From Deltaproteobacteria bacterium (GTDB lineage: Bacteria > Myxococcota_A > Polyangia > Fen-1088): a DNA stretch of 39,773 nucleotides. This document shows positions 1 to 7,807 of the stretch, one piece after another. The position numbers and the translations under genes are program-made. The DNA lies in the NCBI GenBank assembly GCA_016935975.1, contig JAFGPX010000048.1, forward strand, positions 1-39,773, read 5' to 3'. The number at the start of each line of letters is the position of its first letter. The first letter of the stretch is position 1. The notes under the pieces are model-generated. The model made no database searches, was not told where the DNA came from, and saw only the letters and a program-made list of their open reading frames with translations.

Positions 1-372
1 CGTCGTGCGGCCGCCCGTGGCGCGACCGGTTTGGCTCGCGCCACCCGACCCGGTGGCGCCGCCGCTTCTGGCCGAGCCGCCCGCGGCTGTGGTTCCTCCG
101 CTGTCCGTCGTGCCGCCCGAGCTGGTGGTTCCGCCCGAGGAGGTCGTGCCGCCGCTGCCGGTCGTGCCACCCGAGGAAGTCGTGCCGCCGCTCGCGGTGG
201 TGCCACCGGTGCTGGTGGTGCCACCCGAGGCCGAGCCGCCCGTTTGCGTTTGGCCGCCGCTTCCCGACGCGGTGCCAGGGCCGTCCTGCTTGCAGGCTCC
301 CCCCAGCAGGGAGAAGGCCGTTGCGGCAACGGCGACGCAGGGCAAAAGACCAAAAACTCTCTCGGCTCTCAT
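1..372 (-). CDS. Gly/Ser/Thr-repeat lipoprotein, N-terminal part (cut by window edge)
   Basis: Leftward gene whose first 124 codons are in the window; it runs off the left edge with no stop. The ATG at 372 is preceded by a good ribosome binding site (AGGAGG, six bases away). The protein opens with a hydrophobic signal segment ending near Cys27 (LLGGAC), which fits a lipobox, so an exported lipoprotein is likely. From about residue 36 it is a low-complexity linker of repeated SGGTT-type units (SGGTTS, SGGTTG, SGGTTD), becoming SGGAT further on. In myxobacteria such linkers tether a globular C-terminal domain to the outer membrane. That domain lies outside the window, so no function can be given. 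The repeat codes for a misleading Pro/Val-rich frame on the other strand. Lipoprotein call is by inference; the reading frame itself is clear. Confidence 0.75.
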   Translation of the reverse strand, partial: MRAERVFGLLPCVAVAATAFSLLGGACKQDGPGTASGSGGQTQTGGSASGGTTSTGGTTASGGTTSSGGTTGSGGTTSSGGTTSSGGTTDSGGTTAAGGSARSGGATGSGGASQTGRATGGRTT

Positions 373-503
373 CTTGTCCTCCTGAGCCAAAGACCGGGCG
401 TGGCCGCCGGACACTTGTCGATAGCTTACCTGGTTTGTGTCGCGGAGCGAGGAGGGAATGAGGCCGCAATCGGGGCTTTTTGTGCCTCGGCCGCCCGACA
501 GGA

Positions 504-1751
504 CTACTGCTGGACGGCGATCCCGACCTGCACGGGAGCGGCCAGCTTGGCTGCCAGGCTTCGCACCTCCGCGGCCCAGGTCGCGGCATCGCGGATGTTG
601 CCGGCCTGATCCCAGGCCGAACCCGCGTAGAAGACCAGACGGTTGTCGGCCGGAACGGGCGTCACGACGAGGTAGTCGAGATCATTGTGTTGCTCTTCCG
701 GCTTCGCGCCAGCCGGCAGCACGATGGCCGTGGCGAGGTTGCCGGCCTTGCCGCCGTCGAGAGGCTCCCACGCCTGCATCGTTCCGGCTGCGGCGTCCAC
801 AGCGACCGCGCTGCCCGCGTGCTTGGCGATACCGATGCCGATTGAGAGCGGTCTCTTCTTCGCGGCGAAGGTGCTCTCGACGCGGTTGAAATAGGAGCCG
901 GCATCGAGGGTCACGCGCTTGACCTCGGACACCTTCTGGCCGCCGGCTTTCCACGGATCGTAGGTCAGCTCGAAAACCAGGCGGACGGGACCGCACGCCA
1001 GCACGCGGGACTTGACGAAGTTCTTCGAGACATACAGCTTGCCCTTGGCCCATACGCCCAACCCACCCAGGCCGCGCGACTTGCCGACCGAGTAGAAGTC
1101 GGCGCCTTCGCCATTGTCCTTGTGGTAGTTGCCGGTCATGTACCAGTCGTTGACCACCAGCTTGGACACGAGCTTGACCCATGTGTCCACGCCGCTCGAG
1201 ACAAGCGGCTCCTTCGGGTGGGTCTCGAGGGCCGCGCCGTACACGCGATGGGCGACCATGTCGTTCTCCCACGCGAAGTCGTCGTAGCGCTCGCGCACGA
1301 AGCGGCCGTAGACCTGGTATTGGTCGCGCGTGGCGGGCTTGCGCTCGCCGGTCCGGATCCAGAAGGTCTTGGTTTCCTGCGCGCCGAGGTCGGCCTGGAA
1401 GACGATTTCGTCATGCCTCTCGTCACCGTCGGTGTCGACGAGCTGGGAAATGACCTCCATGCCGGCCGTGTCCACCACGACCGATTTCCTGCCGTCGAAG
1501 CCCGGGGCGAGCTTGACCAAGTCGGCAATGACGAGCGCGACGGTCTCGCGCGGCCGAACCGTGGCAAGTGGGTTGCTGATCGTGACGGAGATGGGTGGGA
1601 TGACGGGGGCTGCGGCTGTGGCCACCGGGGCGGGTGCGGCAGCCGGCGCCGCCGGGGCGGGTGCGGCAACCGGCGCTGCCGGGGCGGGTGCGGCCTCGAC
1701 GAGGCCCGAGAAGAGAAGCGCGGCGAAGGGCAGGGCGTAGAGCGTCTTCAT
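504..1751 (-). CDS. Secreted DUF4861 family protein
   Basis: A 415-residue exported protein. I start it at the ATG at 1751 because a clear signal peptide follows (MKTLYALPFAALLFSGLVEA); the frame stays open upstream but that part is not protein-like. Residues 21-52 are an Ala/Pro linker. The rest matches the DUF4861 family as I know it: an N-terminal part with a DTDGDERHDEIVFQ segment, a central VNDWYMTGNYHKDNGEG stretch, and a late beta-rich half with EQHNDLDYLVVTPV. DUF4861 proteins are repeatedly found in pectin and rhamnogalacturonan utilisation loci. That fits the divergent kduD gene and the uronate transporter and porin nearby. The enzymatic role of the family is not established to my knowledge. 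There is no strong ribosome binding site at this start. Family call fairly sure; role inferred from context. Confidence 0.75.
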   Translation of the reverse strand: MKTLYALPFAALLFSGLVEAAPAPAAPVAAPAPAAPAAAPAPVATAAAPVIPPISVTISNPLATVRPRETVALVIADLVKLAPGFDGRKSVVVDTAGMEVISQLVDTDGDERHDEIVFQADLGAQETKTFWIRTGERKPATRDQYQVYGRFVRERYDDFAWENDMVAHRVYGAALETHPKEPLVSSGVDTWVKLVSKLVVNDWYMTGNYHKDNGEGADFYSVGKSRGLGGLGVWAKGKLYVSKNFVKSRVLACGPVRLVFELTYDPWKAGGQKVSEVKRVTLDAGSYFNRVESTFAAKKRPLSIGIGIAKHAGSAVAVDAAAGTMQAWEPLDGGKAGNLATAIVLPAGAKPEEQHNDLDYLVVTPVPADNRLVFYAGSAWDQAGNIRDAATWAAEVRSLAAKLAAPVQVGIAVQQ

Positions 1752-2084
1752 GGCCGCGATTATCGCCAAGGCGCAGGCACGCGCAATGCGAAAAGACGTT
1801 GAGCCATGCCGCGGCATAGTGGGCCGCACCAGCGACAAGCGCTTGCCAGCGACACTCGGCGGTGATAGCCACAATCGCCATGACCGGCCGACCTCTCGAT
1901 CCCGGCAAGCGGATTGTCTGCAACACGGCCTCGCACCGAGGTCGCAAGATCGCGGTGAGCCCGCAGAACAGCCTCCTTTCCCACCTCTGCTACGGCCGCA
2001 TCATTTTCGACGGCAAGGTGTCGCGCGTCGCCTTCGACAATGGCAACCAGGAAACGGCCCTTATCTGCACAAGGAGGGAAGGCC
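1752..2084. other. Divergent intergenic region, DUF4861 / kduD
   Basis: 333 bases between two divergently transcribed genes, so it should carry promoters for both. An open frame runs rightward from 1862 to 2095, ending just past the kduD start. It has no ribosome binding site and I do not recognise its product. It may be chance or a relic. I see no convincing operator palindrome. Confidence 0.4.
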
Positions 2085-2846
2085 ATGGCACATGACTGGT
2101 TCAATCTAGATGGGAAGATCGCGCTGGTCACGGGCACCGGTACCGGCATCGGCGCCGGCATCGCCAAGGGGCTGGCGCGCGTCGGCGCGGACGTGCTCTG
2201 TCACGACATCGGCGATCAGGGAAAGGCCACGAGCGAGGAGATCAAGGCGATGGGGCGGCGCTCCGTCGCCTTGTCCGCGGATCTGTCGAAGCGCGAGGCG
2301 CAGGACGGCTTGGTCGCCGACGCGCTCAAGGCCATGGGCCGCATCGACATCCTGGTCAACAACGCCGGCATGATCCGGCGCGCGCCCGCGGTCGACTACT
2401 CCGACGAGGACTGGGATCTGCTGCTCGAGGTGAACCTGTCGGCGCCCTTCCGGCTGTGCCGCCGGGTGGGCAAGCTGATGATCGAGCAGGGCGGCGGCCG
2501 CATCGTCAATATCTCGTCGCTGCTCGCCTTCCAGGGCGGGATCCTGGTGCCGGCCTACGCCGCCTCGAAGGGCGGCGTCGCCCAGCTCACCAAGGCCCTG
2601 GCCAACGAGTGGGCGACCAAGAACGTGAACGTCAACGCCATCGCCCCGGGCTACATCGCCACCAACAACACCGCGGCCCTGCGCGCCGACGAGACGCGCA
2701 GCCGCCAGATCCTCGAGCGCATTCCGGCCGGCCGCTGGGGCACGCCCGAGGACATCGCCGGCGCCGCCGTCTTCCTCTGCTCGGACGCCGCCCGCTACGT
2801 CACCGGCCACGTCCTGGCCGTCGACGGCGGCTGGCTGGCGCGGTAG
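2085..2846 (+). CDS. kduD: 2-dehydro-3-deoxy-D-gluconate 5-dehydrogenase (KduD-type SDR)
   Basis: A 253-residue classical short-chain dehydrogenase. The ATG at 2085 is chosen because AAGGAGGGA lies eight bases upstream. The glycine-rich cofactor motif TGTGTGIG is at residues 16-23 and NNAG at 92-95. The catalytic set is Ser145, Tyr158 and Lys162 (SS...YAASK). The C-terminal half (ANEWA, INVNAIAPGYIATNNT-like, RIPAGRWG, VDGGWLAR at the very end) is nearly identical to Escherichia coli KduD as I recall it. KduD interconverts 2,5-diketo-3-deoxygluconate and 2-keto-3-deoxygluconate in the cytosol, the step that feeds unsaturated uronates from pectin or alginate into KDG metabolism. KduI and KDG kinase/aldolase are not in the window. 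A general 3-ketoacyl reductase is much less likely given these C-terminal motifs. Confidence 0.9.
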   Translation: MAHDWFNLDGKIALVTGTGTGIGAGIAKGLARVGADVLCHDIGDQGKATSEEIKAMGRRSVALSADLSKREAQDGLVADALKAMGRIDILVNNAGMIRRAPAVDYSDEDWDLLLEVNLSAPFRLCRRVGKLMIEQGGGRIVNISSLLAFQGGILVPAYAASKGGVAQLTKALANEWATKNVNVNAIAPGYIATNNTAALRADETRSRQILERIPAGRWGTPEDIAGAAVFLCSDAARYVTGHVLAVDGGWLAR

Positions 2847-2864
2847 GGGCGCGCTCACGAGCGC
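2846..2864. terminator. Possible bidirectional hairpin between convergent genes
   Basis: Directly after the kduD stop, GCGCT (2851-2855) pairs with AGCGC (2860-2864) around a four-base loop. It lies in the 47-base gap between convergent genes. The sequence begins TAGGGGCGCG, like the dispersed repeat found elsewhere in the window. No T-run follows. Confidence 0.3.
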
Positions 2865-2893
2865 ACGCCGCGGTGCTCTCCCTGGGGTGCGAC

Positions 2894-3376
2894 CTACTTC
2901 GGCGAGCGGTCGGCCGAGATGGAGATACGCTCGAGGATCTTGAGGTCCGCGAGATCTTGTTCTCGGCCGGACGCACGCTTGTTCTTGAGCAACGCAGACC
3001 GCCCGATGATGGGAATCGTGCGGCCGTCGATCTCGAGGTGGGCGCCTTCCGCTATCGCCTCGTCGAACGTGATGCCGTCGGCGCGGTTGATGATGTCGAT
3101 GCGCAGCGGTGGAACCCCCATCTGCAGGACGCCGTCGTAGCTGGCGAAGTCGTCCTCGCTCACTTCGAAGGCGGATAGCGGCGCGCCGAAGGCCGCCAGC
3201 GCGCGATAGACCGCCTTCGCATTGGCGCTGGTGGCTCGCACCAGGACGTCCAGGTCTTTCGTGGCGCGCGGATGTCCGTGGAAAGCCACGGCATGCCCCC
3301 CGACCACGACGAACTCGGCGCCGGCATCGCAGAGGGAGAGCAGGAGGTCGCGAAAGTCGTCCGGGAGCTCGATCAT
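2894..3376 (-). CDS. Minimal nucleotidyltransferase (AbiEii/MNT-like)
   Basis: A 160-residue protein. The start at 3376 is fixed by an ATGA overlap with the stop of the upstream small gene. The nucleotidyltransferase fold is visible: GG at 26-27, then HAVAFHGHPRATKDLDVLV with the metal-binding Asp41 and Asp43, and a third Asp94 in LRIDII. A C-terminal segment (LLKNKRASGREQDLADL) matches the Lys/Arg-rich helix seen in AbiEii/DUF6036-type enzymes. Relatives act as toxins or transfer nucleotides to tRNA or to a partner protein, but substrates vary and none can be read from sequence. Gene order (small protein first, enzyme second, coupled by overlap) is typical of two-gene stress or toxin-antitoxin modules. 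That is inference. All three acidic residues are intact, so the enzyme is probably active. Confidence 0.75.
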   Translation of the reverse strand: MIELPDDFRDLLLSLCDAGAEFVVVGGHAVAFHGHPRATKDLDVLVRATSANAKAVYRALAAFGAPLSAFEVSEDDFASYDGVLQMGVPPLRIDIINRADGITFDEAIAEGAHLEIDGRTIPIIGRSALLKNKRASGREQDLADLKILERISISADRSPK

Positions 3377-3597
3377 GGCGCCCGCCTCCGGACGAACCTG
3401 CAAGGCATCTCGGCGCGCTTGCCCACGGGCAGCGGCTGCCCCGCGAGGCTGTAGCTCATCCGCGTCAGGCGCTGGACCAAGGAAACGGCTTCTGCGCCGA
3501 AGACCGGGCTGAGGTCGACCTCGGGCTGGCCGAGGTGAGTCTTGCGCAGGATCATCCGCGATTGTCTCGCCTGCGCGCGTTTCTCGGCGTCCGTCAT
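3373..3597 (-). CDS. Small protein coupled to nucleotidyltransferase
   Basis: A 74-residue protein starting at the ATG at 3597 (a TTG two codons upstream is an alternative). It begins with a charged helix (MTDAEKRAQARQSR). It then has a LSPVFGAEAVSLVQRLTRMSYSLAGQ core and a conserved-looking end with CRFV. Its TGA stop overlaps the ATG of the next gene (ATGA), so translation of the pair is coupled. I do not recognise the family with certainty. Size, position and coupling suggest the partner or antitoxin of the nucleotidyltransferase. It has no signal peptide and no membrane segment. The ribosome binding site is weak. Confidence 0.6.
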   Translation of the reverse strand: MTDAEKRAQARQSRMILRKTHLGQPEVDLSPVFGAEAVSLVQRLTRMSYSLAGQPLPVGKRAEMPCRFVRRRAP

Positions 3598-3660
3598 GGG
3601 CAATGCCTACGCCTCAGAATAGCGTTTCCGCGACCGGGCGCCAATCTGACGCGCGACAAG

Positions 3661-4965
3661 CTATGGGCGCGATGAATCCGCCTGCAGCTTGACCGGCTCG
3701 AAGCGCGGGGCCAGCAGGTGGCCAACGCCGAAGGCCACGAGGTAGGCCGTGCCGCACACGACGAAGAGGATGGCGTAGCCGGCGGTGACGTTGCCCGCGG
3801 CGGTGAAGCGGTCGAGCAGCTTGCCGGCGTAAATGGGGAAGAGAATGCCGCCGATCGAGCCGGCCATGCCGCCGATGCCGACCACCGAGGCCACGGCGCG
3901 CTTGGGGAACATGTCGGACACGGTCGTGAAGAGGTTCGCCGACCACGCCTGGTGCGCCGCTCCCGCGATGCCGATGAGCAGCACCGCGACCCACTCGCCG
4001 GTTCGCGTGGCAAGCAGCACGGGCAGAACCGCCACCGCGAAGATGAACATGGCGGTCTTGCGCGCGCGGTTCGCGGAGAAGCCGCGCTTGACCAGATACC
4101 CGGCCAGCCAGCCGCCCACGATGCTGAGCACCGTGACGATCGCGTAGATGATCACCAGGTGCAGCCAGCTCTTCTTGATGTCGAGGCCGCGCGTCTTCTT
4201 GAAGAAGTCGGGCAGCCAGATGAGGAAGAACCACCACACCGGGTCGGTCAGGAACTTGCCGACGATGAACGACCAGGCCTGCGGGTAGCGCAGGATGGTC
4301 AGCCAGCGCACCGCTGGACCGTCGGCCCCGGCCTCCTTGTCCGAGTTGATGTGCTCGAGCTCGCCGGCGGAGACGCGCTTGCTCTTCTCGGGCACGTTGT
4401 AGAACGGGATCCACAAGAACAGCCACAGCAGGCCGGCAAGACCGGCGACGATGAACGCCGACTGCCAACCCCAGGTCAGGGCGATGAGCGGGATCATGGC
4501 CGGCGCCACGATCGCGCCGACGTTGGCGCCCGAGTTGAAGAGCGCGGTCGCGTAGGCGCGCTCCTTGCGCGGGAACCACAGGGCCACCGCCTTGATCGCC
4601 GACGGGAAGTTGCCGCCCTCGCTCAAGCCAAGGGCCACGCGGGCGGCGAAGAACCCGCGCACGCTGCCCACGAAGGCGTGGCCGATGGCCGACAGGCTCC
4701 AGGCCGCGATCGACACGGCGTAGCCGATCTTGGTGCCCACCCGGTCGATGAAGAGGCCGAAGCACAGCAGGCCTATGGCGTACGCGCCCTGGAAGGCCGC
4801 GTTCACGCTGCCGTATTCCTCGTTGGTCCAGCGCAGCTCGTCGTCGAGGATCGGCTTGAGCAGCGCCAGGATCTGCCGGTCGATGTAGTTGATCGTGGTG
4901 GCGAGGAAGAGGAGAAGGCAGATGATCCAGCGGTACCGGCTCACCGTGCCCGGTGTCGACTCCAT
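3661..4965 (-). CDS. Hexuronate-type MFS transporter (ExuT-like)
   Basis: A 434-residue inner-membrane transporter with about twelve hydrophobic segments. Motifs of the anion:cation symporter branch of the major facilitator superfamily are visible. NYIDRQ follows the first helix, and FGLFIDRVGTK is in the loop between helices 2 and 3. GLSEGGNFPSAIKAVALWFP is around residues 114-133 and is followed by ALFNSGANVGAI. These are the signature of ExuT-like hexuronate transporters, which bring galacturonate or glucuronate into the cytosol. The gene starts 13 bases after the porin stop, so porin and transporter form an operon covering outer and inner membrane uptake. The last codons and stop overlap a copy of the dispersed repeat core (GGGCGCGATGAATC). 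Exact sugar specificity is inferred. Confidence 0.85.
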   Translation of the reverse strand: MESTPGTVSRYRWIICLLLFLATTINYIDRQILALLKPILDDELRWTNEEYGSVNAAFQGAYAIGLLCFGLFIDRVGTKIGYAVSIAAWSLSAIGHAFVGSVRGFFAARVALGLSEGGNFPSAIKAVALWFPRKERAYATALFNSGANVGAIVAPAMIPLIALTWGWQSAFIVAGLAGLLWLFLWIPFYNVPEKSKRVSAGELEHINSDKEAGADGPAVRWLTILRYPQAWSFIVGKFLTDPVWWFFLIWLPDFFKKTRGLDIKKSWLHLVIIYAIVTVLSIVGGWLAGYLVKRGFSANRARKTAMFIFAVAVLPVLLATRTGEWVAVLLIGIAGAAHQAWSANLFTTVSDMFPKRAVASVVGIGGMAGSIGGILFPIYAGKLLDRFTAAGNVTAGYAILFVVCGTAYLVAFGVGHLLAPRFEPVKLQADSSRP

Positions 4966-4978
4966 CGATGGTCTCCGC

Positions 4979-6274
4979 TCACCAGTTGAAGGTCATGCCG
5001 GCGGCAGGACAGTGCAGTACTTGGGTTTCGCCGAGCCACCACGCGGCCTTGGCGAGGAAGTACTCTAGGTCGACGTGGACGTTGGGCGTGACGTTGTAGA
5101 CAACGCCACCGTTGATGCCCATCTGGTACTTGAGGACGCTGAGGCCGGGCGTGTTCTTGTCCAGGTCGGACAAGAACAGACGGGCGATGCCCCAACCTGC
5201 GAAGAAGTCGAACTTTCGCGCAACGACCTGGGCCTGCACGTAGTAGCCGTCCGACCAGCGGAGGTTCGTCTGTGCGTCACCCACGGCGTAGCTGTTCTCC
5301 AACGCATAGCTCATGCCCAGGCCCTTGCCGTAGTGTCCCGCGACGCCCAGACGGGCCGGGCCGATCTCGAATCGACCACCGTAGCCAACGCCTACAACCG
5401 TCTCCTCGCAGGGTTGCTCCGCAGGGTTGCACTGGCCGGGCTTGTAGACCTTCTGGTAGGCCCCGTTGGCAAACAGGACGACCTTGCCGGTCGCGCCGAA
5501 GTCCCTTTCGAACTTCAGCTCGGTTTCCGGACGGGCCCACTTCGTGCCGTTCCATCCAGGTCCCCCCAACGTGGCCGGGTCGAAGATGCCGACGTTGAGC
5601 TGCAGACCGCCGAACGATGGCGTTCCGTAGACCATGCCGGCCCCGAACCCGCTGCCCAAGACGCCGAAGCCGACCATGCCCAGCGTGGGACCCCTCCGCT
5701 CGATCGAATTCGGGAACCCGACGCCCCACTTGTGGCCGTACATGACATTGATGTCGGTCGCCCCGCGCGAGGTCAGGGTCCTCTGCCTGCCGGCGGTGAA
5801 GCTGCCCCACAGGCCTTCCAGTTGCGCGTAGCCTTGTCGCACGTCGGGAGGATTCGGATTGCTCTTGTTCCGGTCCTCGCTCTCGACGTAGGCCCAGAGC
5901 TGGACATACCCCGTGACCGTGGTCCATGGGGTGATCTGACCGCGCACGCCGAAGCCGAGCTGGTTTCCGAGGAACCCGCTGCGCAGGCGCATCATGTTGA
6001 CGGTGCCGCGAGAATCGTCGTTGTGCGGCTCCGTGGGCACTGGCCACAGGCCTCCATTGAGACTTATGCCTTCTCTCTGCACCGGAGGTGGGTCGCCGGT
6101 CACCCAGCTCAGGAAGCCAGCGACCCGCCCGTTCGTGTAGACTTCCCAATCGTCGCCCTTGGCGATGACCCTATCAGCCAGCACGACCCGCGGCACCGTA
6201 GCTGCCAGGAAGAAGAAGAGTAGAGAAAAAGGATAGAGATGGGTAGCACGGGCCCGCGCTCGCGATGTTGTCAA
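4979..6274 (-). CDS. Outer-membrane beta-barrel porin
   Basis: A 431-residue protein if translation begins at the TTG at 6274, which I prefer. AGGAG lies eight bases upstream, and a signal peptide follows, with a hydrophobic core YPFSLLFFFLAA and cleavage after VVLA. There is no in-frame ATG before the mature part, and the frame further upstream is Arg-rich and unlikely. The mature protein alternates short beta strands and loops (QLGFGVRGQITPWTTVTGYVQ, GSFTAGRQRTLTSRG, VGYGGRFEI, HVDLEYFLAKAAWW). It ends in Trp (MTFNW), the terminal aromatic signal used for outer-membrane insertion. It is the first gene of an operon with the ExuT-like transporter, so uptake of uronates or oligouronates is the likely task. 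Porin class confident; substrate inferred. Confidence 0.75.
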   Translation of the reverse strand: MTTSRARARATHLYPFSLLFFFLAATVPRVVLADRVIAKGDDWEVYTNGRVAGFLSWVTGDPPPVQREGISLNGGLWPVPTEPHNDDSRGTVNMMRLRSGFLGNQLGFGVRGQITPWTTVTGYVQLWAYVESEDRNKSNPNPPDVRQGYAQLEGLWGSFTAGRQRTLTSRGATDINVMYGHKWGVGFPNSIERRGPTLGMVGFGVLGSGFGAGMVYGTPSFGGLQLNVGIFDPATLGGPGWNGTKWARPETELKFERDFGATGKVVLFANGAYQKVYKPGQCNPAEQPCEETVVGVGYGGRFEIGPARLGVAGHYGKGLGMSYALENSYAVGDAQTNLRWSDGYYVQAQVVARKFDFFAGWGIARLFLSDLDKNTPGLSVLKYQMGINGGVVYNVTPNVHVDLEYFLAKAAWWLGETQVLHCPAAGMTFNW

Positions 6275-6316
6275 GGTTGTTCTCCTACGGTGGCTGGCGT
6301 CATGGGAATGGGAGAA

Positions 6317-6338
6317 CCGCCGCTGACCAAGCCGGCGG
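6317..6338 (-). terminator. Possible terminator hairpin
   Basis: CCGCCG (6317-6322) and CGGCGG (6333-6338) form a six-pair stem with a ten-base loop between the stop of the lipoprotein gene and the porin start. No T-run follows, so it may be only an attenuator or chance. Confidence 0.25.
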
Positions 6339-6350
6339 CGAGGAGTGCTC

Positions 6351-7604
6351 TTACACGGGGGTGACAGACGTGGCGACGATCCACATCCATTGTGGATACC
6401 ACGTGTCATTCTTCGGTGGCTGCTTTGCAGCTGGGGAGCTAGCAGGCGGCTGTACGGACATCTTGGATAGGTCGACAGTTCGGGGCTGGCAAGGATCGGT
6501 CTTCACGATGCTCTTGCCGCAGTTCTGTATCGCCTTGCAGTTTTGGTCGTGGATCTTGAAGGTCATCGTCCCGCCTCCCACGACCTTGAAGCTGGCAGTG
6601 TAGCCCACTAGGTAGGAGGCCTCACGCTCACAGTAGTTGCCCCCATCGTTGTCGGAGCCGTTGAAGTAGTACTGATCCGCGTCGCCCGTGGAGGGAGTGA
6701 CTTTGAGTTCGTAGGTATTCCACCAACCAGTGGGGTTGGCATAGGTACCACCGATGTACCACCAGTTGTTGTAGTCGTCCTCCTTCGCGGCTACGGTCGA
6801 GGCCCGCGTGCCACCCTTGTAGCAGCGAGTCCCGATCACGCCGCGTACCTCGATGCTCACGGTGTATTTCTTTCCGGACTCGCCCCCCACCTTGAATGGG
6901 GTCTCGCGATTGATGCCGTTGGTGGGACAGGTGGACCCCGAGCCGGTCATTGGACAGTTGTGGCCATCCACCGGGATGGTTCCTGCGCAGGATCCTTCCC
7001 AGTAGAACCCCTTGGCGAGATCCGGCACGACCTCTTCGGCCAGGCTGCCGGTCGAACCGCCCGTGCCCGTCGCGCCACCGGTGCCGGTTGCGCCGCCGGT
7101 GCCGCTCGCGCCGCCTCTGCCGGTCGCGCCGCCCCTGCCGCTCGTGCCGCCGGAGCTGGTCCCACCGCTGGATACGGCGGCGTCGGCCTTGGTCGTAGCA
7201 CTGGAGCCGGCCGAGCCGCCCCTGGCCGAGGAGCCGCCGGAACCGGAGGCGCCGCCACTGGCCGCGGCGTCGGCCTTGCTTGTCCCACCTGACCCGGCTG
7301 CTCCGCCAGAGCCAGATGAACCACCCGACCTGCCTGCGCCGCCGGAGGCAGACGAGCCGCCGGAAGCCACCGACCCACCAGAGCTGGACGCTCCGCCCGA
7401 GCCGCTCGCGCCGCCCGATTCCGAGGAGCCGCCGGAGCCACCAGAGCCTCCCGACTCGTTCGTACCGCCCGATCCACCAGCGCCGGTCTTCTCGCCGCCG
7501 CTGCCTCCAGAGCCCCCAGGCGTACCCGCCGGCCCCGGCTGCTGGCAATTCGCCGTGAGCAGAAAGATGGCGCTCGCCACCGCAAACCATGCACAACGTT
7601 TCAT
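6351..7604 (-). CDS. Gly/Ser-linker lipoprotein with C-terminal secreted domain
   Basis: A 417-residue protein with a strong ribosome binding site (GAGGAGG) before the ATG at 7604. The signal peptide ends near Cys20 (LLTANC); Asn before the Cys is not the classic lipobox residue. Residues about 28-187 are a Gly/Ser/Ala linker of SGGSGG and TGGAT units, interrupted twice by KADAA. The globular part (about 188-417) has a beta-rich section with paired cysteines (NCPMTG...TCPTNG, GTRCYKGGTR, NYCER, DQNCKAIQNC). It ends in a conserved-looking tail, QPPAS...YPQWMWI...SVTP. I recognise this architecture only as a recurring surface-protein type of Polyangia-like myxobacteria; function unknown. A second copy of its tail is found as a relic at 7808-7984, so the family is duplicated locally. 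Confidence 0.8.
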   Translation of the reverse strand: MKRCAWFAVASAIFLLTANCQQPGPAGTPGGSGGSGGEKTGAGGSGGTNESGGSGGSGGSSESGGASGSGGASSSGGSVASGGSSASGGAGRSGGSSGSGGAAGSGGTSKADAAASGGASGSGGSSARGGSAGSSATTKADAAVSSGGTSSGGTSGRGGATGRGGASGTGGATGTGGATGTGGSTGSLAEEVVPDLAKGFYWEGSCAGTIPVDGHNCPMTGSGSTCPTNGINRETPFKVGGESGKKYTVSIEVRGVIGTRCYKGGTRASTVAAKEDDYNNWWYIGGTYANPTGWWNTYELKVTPSTGDADQYYFNGSDNDGGNYCEREASYLVGYTASFKVVGGGTMTFKIHDQNCKAIQNCGKSIVKTDPCQPRTVDLSKMSVQPPASSPAAKQPPKNDTWYPQWMWIVATSVTPV

Positions 7605-7807
7605 TTCGACCCTCCTCGTAGGGAAGTTACATAGCCCACCAATAAGTGGAAGGGAACCCCACCAAATCTGTCATTTCTTGCCATGGGAATCCTTGGGGCC
7701 GGCCAAATTAGAGATGTTGCCGGAGCAGAGTCAAGCACAACGCGTATTGCTAGACGCCACGCGGCACTCGGGGTGGGCGAGCCCGCGAGAAAGCCGCAGC
7801 AGCGATG

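Noticed and set aside
5-385. Rightward Pro/Val-repeat protein at the left edge
   Set aside because: It is the antisense of the lipoprotein's SGGTT repeats. The leftward frame has a ribosome binding site, signal peptide and lipobox.
3718-6223. Long rightward open frames opposite the transporter and porin
   Set aside because: They mirror well-supported membrane protein genes and encode Asp/Arg/Glu-rich strings typical of antisense frames in high-GC DNA.
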